A model generated the notes under the pieces. That model was not told the DNA's origin, made no database searches, and saw only the letters and a list, made by a program, of their open reading frames with translations. Of a DNA stretch of 64,000 nucleotides, positions 1 through 13,500 are shown one piece after another. The translations under genes were made by a program, and so were the position numbers. Position 1 is the stretch's first letter; each line of letters begins with the position of its first letter. This stretch comes from Nematopogon swammerdamellus (lineage: Eukaryota; Arthropoda; Insecta; Lepidoptera; Adelidae): contig OX336353.1 in the NCBI GenBank assembly GCA_946902875.1, forward strand, positions 20,473,151-20,537,150, given 5' to 3'.

Positions 1-31
1 ACACTATTTTGTTTGTTATTGTTGTTATTCG

Positions 32-370
32 GCGTGTACCAATGAGTTTTTTCTGACGAAAAAAAAATTCGTGCATACCTACACCTGCTGCTTCACCGTT
101 CGGAACCGGTGTAAAACTGTAGGTCCCCCCTTCCCTTGCCTCTTACCAGGTGGTAGGCTCAAATTGTCGCCGACTGGGTTGGTACCACCGTACTGGATGT
201 AAGACGGACAAATAGCAGCCTCGGTTGCGTGTTCTTCTAGTCCAGTATAGCCAGTGATCCAGGGAAGTCTCCGGTATGGCACCTATACCTTCTCGGAGGT
301 GATATTGGCTGGTCGGAACAGGTGCTTTGGCCCCTCCGACTCAGCCACCAATACCGGATTACACAAAAAA
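32..370 (+). repeat. SINE family A copy, 5'-truncated
   Basis: It starts at the segment that follows the tRNA-like head in the full copy at 27771-28172 (GGCGTGTACCAATGAG), runs through the shared body with GGTTGGTACCACCG and CTCGGAGGTGATATTGGC, and ends in CCGGATTACA plus an A-run. The call rests on direct alignment by eye with the other family A copies in this window. Confidence 0.8.
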
Positions 371-409
371 AGTCTACTGGTCGCTTCGTACCTACTCCGG
401 GCCCGGAGT

Positions 410-790
410 CAGGCGTGATTGTGTGTTTCACACCGGGCGGCGCGGCGCCGCCGCGGCGGCGGCAGCGATGGCGGTTTTTTTGAATACTGAAATTGAATCG
501 CGGCTTCCTGACGCCAAATGTATTTAACCGATCAAAGATGGCGCGTGCTCTCGGAAATCGGAACAAAGAATGCGAGAAAGCCCGGGGGTGGAGGGCGCGG
601 GGTTTGGATATGCGGCGCGGGGGAGGGGGGGGGGTGGGAGCGGTGCGGGGCGGCAGCGACGCCGCGAGGGGCGAGGGGGGCGGCGTCGCACTCGCTCCAC
701 GCGGCAGGCTAGCTAGCAGGCAGGCAGGCAGGACACATCTCCTGCATCAATTTGTAGAAACCGCCACTTTAATTATGGGAAGCGAATAGG
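410..790. other. GC/CpG-rich segment, possible promoter or exon region
   Basis: This stretch is strikingly rich in C, G and CpG compared with its flanks. It contains AAGATGGCGCG, a YY1-like context. Short open frames here are low-complexity Gly/Arg/Ala and show no family resemblance, so no CDS is called. It could be a CpG-rich promoter or 5' UTR of MTA, whose BAH-encoding first exons are not visible between here and 2876. No splice site can be assigned with confidence. Confidence 0.35.
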
Positions 791-1268
791 TGCTGTGTAC
801 GCCACGCAGCTAACGCGTGTCTGGACGCCGCCCCACCCCACCTCGCACCACCACCGCTCTCCAGACATAACCTACAATTACCGCATCCACTCGCCTATGC
901 CATCATTACCTAAGCCGCGTGCACGCCACGCCGCGCGTTTAGCAGTTTTACCTACCTTCCCAACAACTAACCGCGCTCCATAGTTATCTCGGTGAAGCCG
1001 CTCTTCCTTATACTTAGTTTAAGTACGCGGGCACGATTTAGGATATTGCACTTGTATTGCACCAAAGAAAAGTCCCATTATGGCTCATACGGTATCAGTC
1101 TATAATCTTGGAGATGACAGCCAAAAAGGTGGTGCCACCTAGCAGTGAAGAGCATATGACTGTTCACCGAACATGTGTCGGTCGATGCAACACACTTGTC
1201 GAAGCGTGTCTTGCATTTGAAGTCTTTCAATACCACCACGCTACAGGCATTGGCGCGGCGGATTGCAG

Positions 1269-1885
1269 TTAGCGGTAGAGTGGACTACCTACTATTTTGC
1301 CCTACTAGCTATACTGTTTTCAGTAGAGTAGCCGTCCACACGCAAAAGTAGGTTGCTAGAGTAGAGTAGAAAGCACTACAATGAGCATCGCCCGCCGTTG
1401 TTCTGCAGTTAGAAACTCTTTAATAAATATTTCTGGTGTTTTGCTGGGGGAAATTGCTTTAGCTCTCGAAGAAGAACAGAACAAAAGGAAACGAATATGG
1501 ACTCGAGGTTTTATCAAAAGAAGATAAACTTACGGAGCGTCTGCACTCCTTTTGAGAGAACTCGCTGAAGAAGATGCACAAGAGTTTAAATTGTGTTTGA
1601 GGATGACTCCTGATAAATTACCGAAACAAATTGAGCTGTGTTGTCGGCTGGACACGGCGAGCTACTATTTATTTTAGTCAAAACGTGTCCACAGTGGCCG
1701 GTAGAGTAGAGTAGGCGGGTGGTGGGGGAAAAAAGTAGTAGAGCTACTCTACCCTACCACCGTGCTATCCACTCTACTCTACCAAATTCTAGTACTCAAC
1801 TCTACCGATTGCGTCTAAATTGGTAGAGTGTGGGTGCTATTTAGCACTACTACCTCTACCTCTACCCTACTAACTCTACCGCTAA
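1269..1885 (+). mobile_element. PIF/Harbinger-like non-autonomous remnant
   Basis: A 13-bp perfect inverted repeat, TTAGCGGTAGAGT / ACTCTACCGCTAA, bounds the segment. Many further GTAGAGTAG/CTACTCTAC copies lie just inside each end. Between about 1440 and 1660 the + strand reads like the N-terminal part of a PIF/Harbinger transposase: a basic WTRGFIKRR stretch, a stop, then LLRELAEEDAQEFKLCLRM, similar to the family's 'F.N.LRM' region. The rest of the transposase is missing. The family assignment is by resemblance only. Confidence 0.5.
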
Positions 1886-2197
1886 CTCTACTAATGTGAA
1901 CTAGGCTTTACGCGCGACCGCGGCACGGGCGGCGGCGCCGACGCGTCACGCGAGCAGACAGCATCATACAAAACCTACATCACAATATGTAGGTAATTGC
2001 GGCTGGTTTAAGTGTGCCCCCTTACACTGCAAACAAACACTTTTAATCAAATAAAATAACGAAAAACAATAAACTAAATATAATGACAAAGCCAAACATT
2101 TACTTTATATTTATATAAAAACGAAGTTATGATAACCACAAAAATTAAATAAACAATACTAAATAAAAACCTTCTTAGAAACAAGCTTTCATTCAAG

Positions 2198-2346
2198 CTG
2201 TGTTCTCCTCTAGTCCAGTATAGCCAGCAATACAGGGAAGTCTCCGGTATGGCACCTACCTTCTCGGAGGTGATATTGGCTGCCGGCTGGTCGGAGCATT
2301 CGCTTTGGCCCCTCCGACTCAGCCACGCATACCGGATTAGATAAAA
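2198..2346 (+). repeat. SINE family A 3' fragment
   Basis: It begins at GTGTTCTCCTCTAGTCCAGT and ends at CCGGATTAGATAAAAAT, matching the 3' half of the full copy at 27771-28172. An extra GCCG is duplicated near GGCTGGTCGG. Confidence 0.8.
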
Positions 2347-2399
2347 ATAAATATAAAATACTTTGGGAAAGGCTGATGTAATGTGTTGTTTTATCTAGG

Positions 2400-2725
2400 T
2401 ATGTTTGTTATATTGTATTTATTACCTAGCCATACTCTCGCGGAACACCCCTTTGTAATCGACAGAATAGTTCTTCGAACTGCACGATTCTCTAAATCGT
2501 TTTTGTGCCGCACTGCAAAGGTATGGAACGGGCTCCCAGGGAATATCTTCCCCCACTCCTACAATCCACGGATCTTCAAATCGCGATCTTCAATAGCCTT
2601 TCCCCAGCAACATTAGTCCACCTCCAAGCCGGACTGGCACCTCCTCGGGGGTGAAATTGGCTGAGCCTGAGGATGCGACCTCGGACAGAGCCACCAAGTT
2701 CGGTAGCAATAAAAAAAAAAGTCAG
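2400..2725 (+). mobile_element. LINE 3' end fragment (RT C-terminus)
   Basis: The reading frame around 2440-2616 ends with the motif AKVWNGLPGNIF...PRIFKSR, typical of the extreme C-terminus of jockey/R1-type LINE ORF2 proteins (WN.LP......F..F). A short 3' UTR and a run of ten A residues follow. It is a 5'-truncated dead insertion. Confidence 0.6.
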
Positions 2726-2875
2726 TTTATTCTTCAGTTTAGTATTAATTCAATTTTGTTGATCGTGATAATAGGTATACTTACTAAGTATTACTTAATT
2801 GTTTTATTGATGGAATAAATAAATATCTCAACCTCATAGAGTCTAAAAAAAATGTGTTGTCTGCATTGTCAACAG

Positions 2876-3138
2876 TCGCGATGGAGGAGGAGCCGCCTGA
2901 GCTGATGCGGAGCGCGAACTCGGCCGGCGCCGGCGTCGCGGGCGTCGTCGGCGTCGGCGTCGGCGCCGCGGCGGACAACAGCGACGGTCTCGCGCCCAAG
3001 CAGCGCCACCAGGCGAAGCACCGCGAGCTGTTCCTCTCGCGGCACGTGGAGACGCTGCCCGCGACGCACATCCGCGGCAAGTGCAGCGTCACGCTGCTCA
3101 ACGAGACGGAGAGCCTACTAAGTTATCTCAATAAGGAT
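2876..3138 (+). CDS. MTA1-like: MTA exon: BAH domain, middle part
   Basis: The acceptor is TCAACAG and the donor is GAT|GTGAGT. The exon encodes the strongly conserved [20 protein letters not shown] and [20 protein letters not shown]. This is the part of the BAH domain that follows the acidic loop in vertebrate MTA1. A Gly/Ala/Val-rich insertion precedes it. The exon starts with two bases of a split codon, so it is internal and an upstream exon is required. The ATG at 2881 is therefore probably not the start. Confidence 0.9.
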
Positions 3139-6100
3139 GTGAGTATGTACCCGCTCCGCGCGCGCCGCCCCGCCAGTTTTTTTTGTTTTTTTTTATTGAC
3201 AGCTCAACATTTTGTCAGCCACGATAGCTCTGTTGTGCAGAGAGTCAACTGTCGCTATTGAATGTTAAGCAACGCTGGGTGCGGTCAGTAATTGGATGGG
3301 TGACCGCTGACCGTTGGAGGCTGACCGAGGTTCGGATTCCTCGTAAAACTGTAGGTCCCTTCCCTCCCCTCCTTCCCTGTAGGTGGTAGGGTTTAACCCG
3401 CCCGGGTTGGTACCACCGCACTGAATGAAACGTCGGTCTAAACGGCTATGTAAATAGTTTGTGTTTTCCGACCAGTTCAGTGTAGCCGGCACGATCAAAG
3501 GGGGAAGCACTGACATGGCACCTAGTTCACCCGGTGTTATGGGCTGACATCACGGACGTTGTAGGTGATGTAGCCAACCGTGTCAGTTTCCATAAAAAAA
3601 AAACATGTGACGCCGAGCCACCCATAAGGTGTCTACCGACGCCCATGGACATTCGGTCGTACGCGGGGGTTGCGAATGCCATGCCGACCTGAAAGGTGCC
3701 CATTCACGCCCCTCTTGAAGGACCCGAGACTGTACTTGGGGGGAAATATATGGGCAGGGAGAGCGTTCCAGAGTTTACCGGCTCTGTAGAGGAAAGATCT
3801 GCAGAATCGATTGGTACGCATCGGCGGTAAACCCAGCGTGTAGGGATGCAATCCATGCCCAGTGCGCGTGGTGCGGAGGTGGAAAGGGGACGGCGGGATC
3901 GCATTAAACAGCTCCTCCGAGCACTCACCATGGAATAAGCGATAGAACACACTTAGGGAGCCGACATCCCTACGGTGTTGCAGTAGTTCTAAATCGCAGG
4001 ACACTTCGCGGTCACCCACTAGTCGCACTCTACTCATGTTGTTGTTGTTGATGTGGTTTGGACTAATCCCGCTTGGTTGGGGAACTTCGTGCAAAACCCC
4101 GCGATCTCCAGCTACCCCAGCCAGCCTATGTCTTCCATGAAAGCCACAAGTCGACCGGGGTGTCTGCAGACCGCTGCAACGGAAGATGGAGAACGGAGAA
4201 TGTCCTCCCTTCGTTGGTTGTCAAGCACACTGCACTCTGACAAAACATGCTCAAACAATTCGTCCAAACGCCCGCCTAAAGAATTTTCGGGTGCACTTTA
4301 AGTTGAACTTGCCCTGCTTTCTTCGTTTTTCATAGTCGGGTTTTATACAATGTTTATTTTTATTTAATTCATTTTAGTTTTAAATGATAAAGTGTAGTAT
4401 ATTTTTTGATGCCCCACTCGATGGGCTTTGGAGAAACTTTATTTTTACAGTTAATTTTTTTAATTTCAGTTAAAGACGTGGTACCCAGTATCACCCATGT
4501 AATTGGACAAACCGAATGATAGAATTATCATCAAAATCTGACAAGCCGTTAAGGAGTTTCAGTGATCCCAACAAACAAACATACATTTAGGCTAAATAAC
4601 CCCCTAGCAGTCCATTTGTTTAATCGCTCTGAGGGGATCACACTGAATTAATGTGTATTTTCTTTTCTTTTGCAGGATGCATTTTTTTACTGTTTAGTAT
4701 TTGATCCTACACAAAAGACTTTATTAGCAGATAAGGGTGAAATTCGCGTCGGGACTAGATATCAGACTGAAATGACTAATTTATTAAAAGAAGGTAACTA
4801 TTCACACTTTTAATTACTTATGCATGCATAATAGATACATCTAAATGTAGTTTATTTAGTGTTAATTAAGACTAATGGCTGAATTTGCCACCTTTGGATA
4901 AAATGTAGCTGCCGGTGTCAGCTCCTGTCAAATGTATGAGAAATGTTACTTTAAGTCTGCGTAGGACGCTAGAAGACGCTAGGTTGTGTTTCATTTCTCA
5001 GAAAGTATTAACCTGAGCAAGGATATTACATTTCAGGTATATTCGCACCAAATTCATGATTATTTTTTTACTGTGGGGCCTGTACTTAAAAAGAATAGCC
5101 CCATTGCATCTCACCCCATGCATGTCGTAAAAGGCGACTAAGGGATAAGGACACTGTGCCGTGTTAAAGGGCGACAGGTTAGCCTCCTCTCACCTTGGCA
5201 CGATCCTTCCATCGAGTCATGCCGCAGGTGGGTCTTCGTGACTTACTTGCTGCTTGATAGATATCTTGTCCTAATACATTGCTAAACGTGGTGGTCGGGG
5301 TTGTGCTGTAATTTATAAGAGTACTTGCTACACAACACCGATTACTCTGTTAAAATTAAGTTTGCTCAATAGAAAAAATCACAAAAATCTGTCTTATTTG
5401 CTCATCATCATCATCATCTGTCTGTATCGGTCCACTGCTGGACATAGGCCTCTCCCAAGGCACGCCACCACACGCGGTCTTCCGCACTTCTTTGTTTGCT
5501 CATATTTTTAATTATTTCTACTAATTGGTCTGCATTACAAAATCAAGAAATACATATTTACATTCACATAATGCTTATAAATTTATTCCAATATTTACAA
5601 TTTACATTTTAAACATTATTTTAAATGTATTCCACCATTTCACTTGGCGTTAGCTGGGTCACTTTGTATGCCTCCAGTTGGTGATTTTTATGACTGATGA
5701 TTAGGAACCAATAACGATAAATGTTTTGTTGCGTGTTATTACAGTTTGGATTGTGATTTCAGGTGAAGAGGACCCACGAAACTTAGAAGATGTAGAAACG
5801 TTAGTATGGACGCCGGAGCACGGGCTAACGGATAGGCAAATAGATCAGTTTCTGGTGGTGTCGCGGTCGGTCGGCACGTTCGCGCGCGCCCTCGACTGCT
5901 CCAGCAGCGTCAAGCAGCCCTCTCTCCACATGTCGGCAGCCGCCGCGAGCAGGGACATCACCCTCGTGAGTTGCACTTTATTTTTTTTATGTAAACCTAC
6001 ATGGGTGCCTGTGTCGAGGGACCAATGGCACAGTCGACAGAGCCAAAAACCCCTCTCCTCGCGAAACCACGCTCAGTGAGTGGCCATGCCAGCAGATATG

Positions 6101-9100
6101 CGGACTGTTGCTAGGCTGTCTATCCCGGTGATACGACGTTTGAAGACACTCCCGACAAGAAGAGGTTCTCTGAACGGGAAAATGTTGTCAACTAGGTCCG
6201 TCTTTTGCAAAGCCAACAACTACTCCTTGCACGACGAGCGCTTAAAAACCAATTTTGTGGGTGATTGTTCCTACATTTAGTTGCGCTATATTAAATATCG
6301 TCCGTTAAACCATAGATATATTCGAAAAATTCAAACCCATAACAACGCCATCTATCATTCATTATTTGACTTATTAAATATATGAACAATTTTATCTGAA
6401 GATGACAAAGGTCAATGGGCACCATCCGACCCAATTTGTGAAGGTTTGCCTACAGAAACCAAATTACTTTTAAATTAATAAGGTATATCCCACTTTTCAT
6501 TTTAAGTCAAAATTATTTGAAAAAACCATGGGAATAAAATATAACAAGTGATTTAAAAGTTGAAACTCCACTACTTTATTGTATATGTCTTATTATCATA
6601 ACTGTTTATATTTGTTACGAAACTAACTTATTAAAAATACCTACTTATAGTTTATACTTAATACCAACGCACAGTTGGTGCTATTTAGCTAAATTGTGTT
6701 ATGACGTCGGTGAATTAAATATTACATACACATACAAATACCATACATTATGCGTTCTGATTAGATCATTACAACATCAAACTCCTTATTCTTACACTCA
6801 TACCAATACTACTGTCATAAATAACGTACACTTACTCATTCTACTCCTTGCACTCTTTATCATTCTAACTATCGCTACACAGCACACTTACTTATTCTCA
6901 GGAAAGGCGATTTCAATAGTGAAATAGAAAAAGATATTGAAAACATCTCATCCATAAATTCGGTCATAGTAACACAACCCGAATGGTGTAACGAACACAT
7001 ATCAAATAAATCCAAGTTCAAAATGCTCTGCCAAAACATCAGAAGCATAAACAAAAATTTTGAAAACCTAACCGTACTCTTAAACCGAATGACCATTGAT
7101 TTAGATGTTATCATACTAACAGAATGTTGGATTAACAACATTCATACATTTCAGCCAAAGCAGATAAGCGGATACAACGCATACTGTACAACCAGACACT
7201 TCAACAAAAGCGATGGGATAGTGGTGTATGTAAAAAACTCTCTTTCCGTACTTGTATCTGAGCCGAAAATTATGGATTCAAATTGTCTTAAATTGGAAGT
7301 AGGTAATAACACCTCAATTATAGCCATTTATAGACCACCCAGCTTTGCAAACACAGATAACTTCCTCGAATCTCTCAGTAATTTACTTCGTGCAAATAAC
7401 TCCAAATCTGAAGTTATATTAGCAGGTGATATAAATATAGATATCTGCGAAGAAACTACAGATAACAGTGCTGAGTCATACCTATGTCTTCTTGCGGAAC
7501 ACGGACTCGTCGCGGCTATTACCAAACCTACAAGGGCAAATGCATGTCTTGACCACATAATGGTACGTAGTAAAGCCGAAGCTACCGCAATCATATGTCA
7601 AACGGCTATTACTGACCATTTTCCCGTATTAATATCAGTCGGCTCCAGTAATGAACATAAAGTAAATCAAAATAACAAACGTCTCGTAAAAATTATTAAT
7701 TATGAATCTATACAAAAAACATTAGAAAACTACAGCTGGAATGATATTTTAGGGTGTCAAGATGTTGATGAAGCCGTCGAAAAGTTCACAGATATCTTAC
7801 AGAAACTACAAAATCAACACACTGTCAACAAGATAGTACCCAGAAATAAAATAAACCTGAAAAGCTGGATCACACCTGGAGTTATTAAATGCATTGCTAA
7901 ACGCGATCGCTTACACCTGCGTGCCAGGAAAAATAAGCATGACGTGGAACTACAAATTTACTATAAAAAGTACAGAAACATCTGTAACAGAGGCACTAGA
8001 GCGGCCAGAGAATTGTACTTGAAAGGGGATCTAGAAAAAAACGCAAATGACCCTAAAAGAACATGGCAAATCATAAAAGAAGCGGCATACCTTCCAGTGA
8101 AATCCAATACTGTACCGACTGACCTACTTAGTATATGTAGCGATCACCTCAGTTCAGTAAACTCAGTTAATGAATACTTCTGCTCAGTTGGCAGTAACTT
8201 AGCTACAAAAACACTAGATACCCTGAAAACATCAGAACATGATTTAGCCAAAAAAATCAAATGTTCTGCCAAGAACTCAAACTCTTTTTACTTGAAACCC
8301 ACTGATTATAGTGAAATTTTCACTATCGTACGAAAACTTAGGGGTGGCAGCGCAGCAGGATGCGACCAGTTGACATCTCAATTTATAAAACAAACCATCA
8401 CCTTTATCTCGGAACCCCTCACACATATTATAAATTTGAGTTTTTCGACCGGAACGTTTCCTGCGAATTTTAAAAAAGCCTTGGTATGCCCCATATTTAA
8501 GAATGGAGACAAAAAACTAAGTTCAAACTACAGGCCAATATCTCTTCTACCCATCTTGGCTAAAATATTAGAAAAGGTAGTAAAAAATCGCCTGAGCAAG
8601 TTCCTGGAGTCCAACAACCTAATATCAGGAAATCAGTTCGGCTTTCAAAAAAATAAGTCGACAGAGAATGCAGTCCGTGATCTCACTAACCATATCTCCA
8701 AAAGTCTCGACAACAGACAACGCAGCATCGGAGTCTTTGTGGACCTTGCGAAGGCTTTCGATACCGTGTCTGTCCACATATTATTGAGTAAAATGGAAAG
8801 GCACTATGGAATCAGAGGTCTGCCATTAAATTGGTTTACTTCATATCTTACAAAGAGAAGCCAAAAAGTTAAAATCGGTGATACTCATAGTAAGGAAAGT
8901 AATATCTTATTTGGCGTTCCACAAGGAAGTGTTTTGGGACCGCTGCTTTTCATCATGTATATAAACGATTTGTGCACACAACAGATCCCTGGGTGTAAGA
9001 TCGTCACCTTTGCTGATGACACAGCCCTAGTGTTTACTGCCTCCTCGTGGAACGAGGCTTCTATACTTGCAGAAAGAGGAATTGTTCAACTAAAAAAATG

Positions 9101-10527
9101 GCTCGATCGAAACCTCTTAACACTTAATGCAGACAAAACTAAATTTATCTGTTTTTGTATAAACAAATCCTCACTTCCAGTCGAGAATGTTTTCTTAAAA
9201 ATACATACATGCACAAACTATAATTTTGGAAGTAACAGCCAGTGTGACTGTTACAGTTTAGAACAAGTAAAAATTATAAAATATCTGGGTCTACAATTAG
9301 ATTATAGATTGTGCTGGGACACACATTTACTCTCACTAGCCAGAAAAACAAGGAAATTAATCTACGTTTTTAAGGGTCTTAGAAACATAGCGGATACTCA
9401 GCTCCTAAAAACTATTTACCTAGCCTTGTGCCAATCGCGATTGACATATTGCATCACATGTTGGGGAGGAGCCGCCAAATCGCATCTAATTTTACTAGAG
9501 AGAGCCCAACGGGTTATTCTAAGAGTAATGTTAAAAAAACCTTTCAGGTACCCCACTCATGACCTGCTAAAAGAGTGCCGCTTTTTAAGTATACGTAAAC
9601 TATTCATTGCCGCAGCCATTAAACAAGCTCACCTACATCAGAACATTGAGAAGGTACAATCCCACCGGCATAACACACGGCACGCTCTGCAAATTTCTGT
9701 GCCTGCTGCATCTACCACTTTCGGTCAACGCTTCATTTGGTTTTTGGCACCATTCTTATATAAAAAAATTGATAAAATTTGTTCAATTGGTTTACTAAGC
9801 AGTCATAAATTTAAAAAAGTAGTATATGATTGGTTATTGAATATAAAATTTATAGAGGCAGAGGACCTACTATCTATAATGAGATGATATAGACAAATTA
9901 AAAATATAATGTAACTAAATATTTCCTCAAGTGTATCAAATACAACACTATATTTTATATAAGTACAAGCTGTGCCCGCGGCTCCGCCCGCTCTCATATT
10001 TCACTTCACTGCTAACCTCATAAGCTATTTAGCGTGATAGTAAGTAGCCTATAGTTGATGGGAAGAATCAAGCTATCCGTAGAATTTTGTTTTATTAAAA
10101 TCGGTTCAGTGGTTCTCGAGTTATAAGCGGACAGACAGACACTCAGACACTCAGACAGAAAGCAGACGTTGGATTTTATTATAGGTAAGGAGGAAAACAC
10201 ACTTCTTATAGTATTAATTATAGTATATTTATGTGAGTGAAAAAAAAAAAAAAAATTATTATAAATAAATAAATACCATTAAAATCTTATAAAGAACAAA
10301 GTCAAATATTCTAATATATACCTAATATTCTAAATGTTTTTCTTTTTCTTTTTAAATATTCATATATTCTGAGGAGAAAAAGAAAAAGATAAATTCCAAT
10401 ATTCTAATATAAATAGATATGTACTTCTTTTTCATGGGAAACTAGACTGATAGTGCTATCTGTTCAGACATTATGTATTCTCTGACTGAATGTGAACTCT
10501 TTTTTGTCCCATCCCATCACTTCTTAC

Positions 10528-10568
<41 letters not shown>

Positions 10569-13500
10569 GCACACACCCTCACACACACACACACCCTCAC
10601 ACACACACACACACACCTTACACGCGCGCGCGCGCTCACCCGCACACACACACACACCCTCACACAAACACACACACATGTAAGTTTGATTGAAAGAAGA
10701 AGGTAGATATTAGATTAGATCCTAGATTTTAAAATGGTAAAATAACGAATGCCTATAAGACGGCCAATTGGGCCAGTTTAGGCACAAGTGTACAATATTA
10801 AGTGAACACAACAAGGTATGCTCTCGTTCGCCCTACTGTATTTTCATGTATCTAACTTCAAGTACTTACTGTTTCTTCTGTAAATTGAGGAGATAAGTAG
10901 CGTTTAAGTAATGAATGAATGACAAGTTAGATTTAAGAAAATTGTATAAGTACATATGTAAATCTTGTTTTTGGTACAATAAATAAGTTTTTGTTGTTTG
11001 TTTTGTTTGTTGTTTGAACATATTTATTGCAAAAAACAAATTCATAGAATGTAAATGAAGGAATTGTATTAAAAAACACCATGCGTACAAAGAGGTATCA
11101 TGTACTAGCGTACTAGAGTCGATATTGATGGAATAGAATAAATCTTATAAATAAATAAATAACTGTTTTTTTTTACAAATACAGAATTTTATTTTATCCA
11201 TCATGAACAATTTATCGAAATTCTCTACACTATTGTATTTCTGTAGTTTCTGGGTATATTTTTCGTACTAAGTGAGATAGTACGATTGCACCTGTAGATA
11301 TTAATCAAGTTGAAATAAACCTCAGTAATATATATTTTTCTAAGATACAGAATTTAATTTTCTGTCTAATTCCCATTATTTATGGTAATGCGACCCATAT
11401 ATTCGTAAACCAGAAATATATGTCGAAACATCCCACATAAATTAATTTCTGTAGGTTGTGGGTAAATTTTTCATACTTAAGTGCCCAATGACCTTTGTCG
11501 AAATATCATAAAAAATATGTTTTTTTAGGGTTCCGTATCCGGTACGGGACCCTATTATGGCCGATATAACAACAAATAATAAAAATAAGAAAAAGTAAAA
11601 AAATCATGGGGTCCCCATACAAGAAACTATAAAGTGCCATCTACCGAAAACAGTATGAAGCATTTTGACTAGTCCGTAGATGACGTGAGTGGTGCTGACC
11701 ATGACATGGCGATACGGAACCCTCGCCTCGGTACGCGAGTTCGACTCACACTGGTCTGGTTTTTTTTTTCTTTTGTCATCTACAATCGGAATGAAATAAA
11801 TTTACTGCTTATGAATTATTTTTTACTATATCTGGCCTATCCTCCAGAGCAAGGTTTTGATAACACTCTTTGAGATTATACATATAAACGGAAATGAATG
11901 TGGTGTTGTGTGTGTGTAGTTCCACGCGATGGACACGCTGCACCGGTCCGGCTACAGCATAGAGCGGGCGCTGGCGTCGCTGGTGCCCGCCTCGGGGCCC
12001 GTGCTCTGCCGCGACGAGATGGAGGAGTGGAGCGCCTCCGAGGCGAACCTCTTCGAGGAGGCCCTCGATAAGTACGGCAAGGACTTCGCAGACATACGTC
12101 AGGATTTCGTAAGTTTAATACTTGATTTCATTTTTATTTGCATATAATTTGTCGCACTGTTCACAAGTATTTTTGGTGTGAACATTCTTAGCTCTCAGTA
12201 GATATATAGGAGACTGGCCTGCTTCAAGTAGGCCAAGCAGGGCGGACGCAACGTGGCGGGCATATAATTTTATAATACGAACTAGCTTTTTCCATACATT
12301 TCGAGGTTGGAAATTATATTTTTTTTTTATGGAAGCTAACACTTTAACTCCTTCACCTACTACATCCGTGATGTCAGCCCATAACACCTTGGTGAACTAG
12401 GTGCCATGTCAGTGCTTCCCTTCGGTCGTGCCGGCTATACTGAACTGGACGGAAAACAGGAACTATTTACATGGCCATTTTGACCGACGTTTCATTCATT
12501 GCGGTGGTACCAGCCCGGGCGGGTTAAACCCTACCACCTAGTAAGGTAAGAAGGATAAGGGCCTACAGTTTTAGGTGGCGGTTTACAGCCTCCAACTTTG
12601 GAGCGGTGTCACCCATCCGAGTATTGACCGCGCCCAGGTGTGCTTATGATCACGACCTACAGTCAAACGACTGCACCACTGAGCTACCGAGGCCGATCAT
12701 TGGCAATTTCGCCACAGCCGCTAAAATAAAAAAACAAATAAATAAATTTAAAAATATCAACAACTGTAACATGAATTTCGATGCATGTAGTCTGTTGCCT
12801 GTCTTATTTATTTATTATACACGGTGTTGCAGTTGCCCCCGTAATATATTTAACTGACATAAGGGGGTTATTCTATATGTGAAGCTAAACAACTTCTGTG
12901 GCGAAAATTTTTTTTTTCCAAAAAAAAAAAATTTTTTTCCATACAAATGTTTTATTCAAGCCTGGCCAAACCTTATAAATGAAATAATAACATTTATTTT
13001 CTTTTTCTATTTTTGTAAAATTATGTAAATAAATTTCATTCTCACTTTATTCAGAACTTAATAATTAATGACCATTTGTTTTCATCAATATAAAAAATAA
13101 ATACTAATAACTAAATAATTAAAACCTAACTAACAAATGTATATCATTGATAAAATTAACCTAATAAATAAATAAAAAAAAACTAAATACTAACATTTAA
13201 GATTACTGTAAGTAAAAAACTTCGTCCAATTCCTCCGACTCCGACACAGTACCCAAAACCCAGTACCCAGTACGTAATTTTAAATACCTATTCTCAAAAT
13301 GTATGGAGAAAAAACATTTTTTTCTTCAATTTAATTAAAAAGTCGTAGAACAAAAGTTGTTCTATTCCACGTACAGAATCACCCCCTTTCGGGTTTTACG
13401 GTTGGGGTTGCAACACCGTGTATAAATATGCAAATGAATGTGAATGTATGTGATAGTGTGTGTGTGTATGTTTGTCGCAGCTGCCGTGGAAGACGCTGAA

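Noticed and set aside
493..789. 98-codon Gly/Arg frame as MTA first exon
   Set aside because: Low complexity, does not resemble the BAH N-terminus, and no convincing donor was found.
10473..10706. Thr/His-rich open frames
   Set aside because: They are translation of the (CA)n microsatellite.
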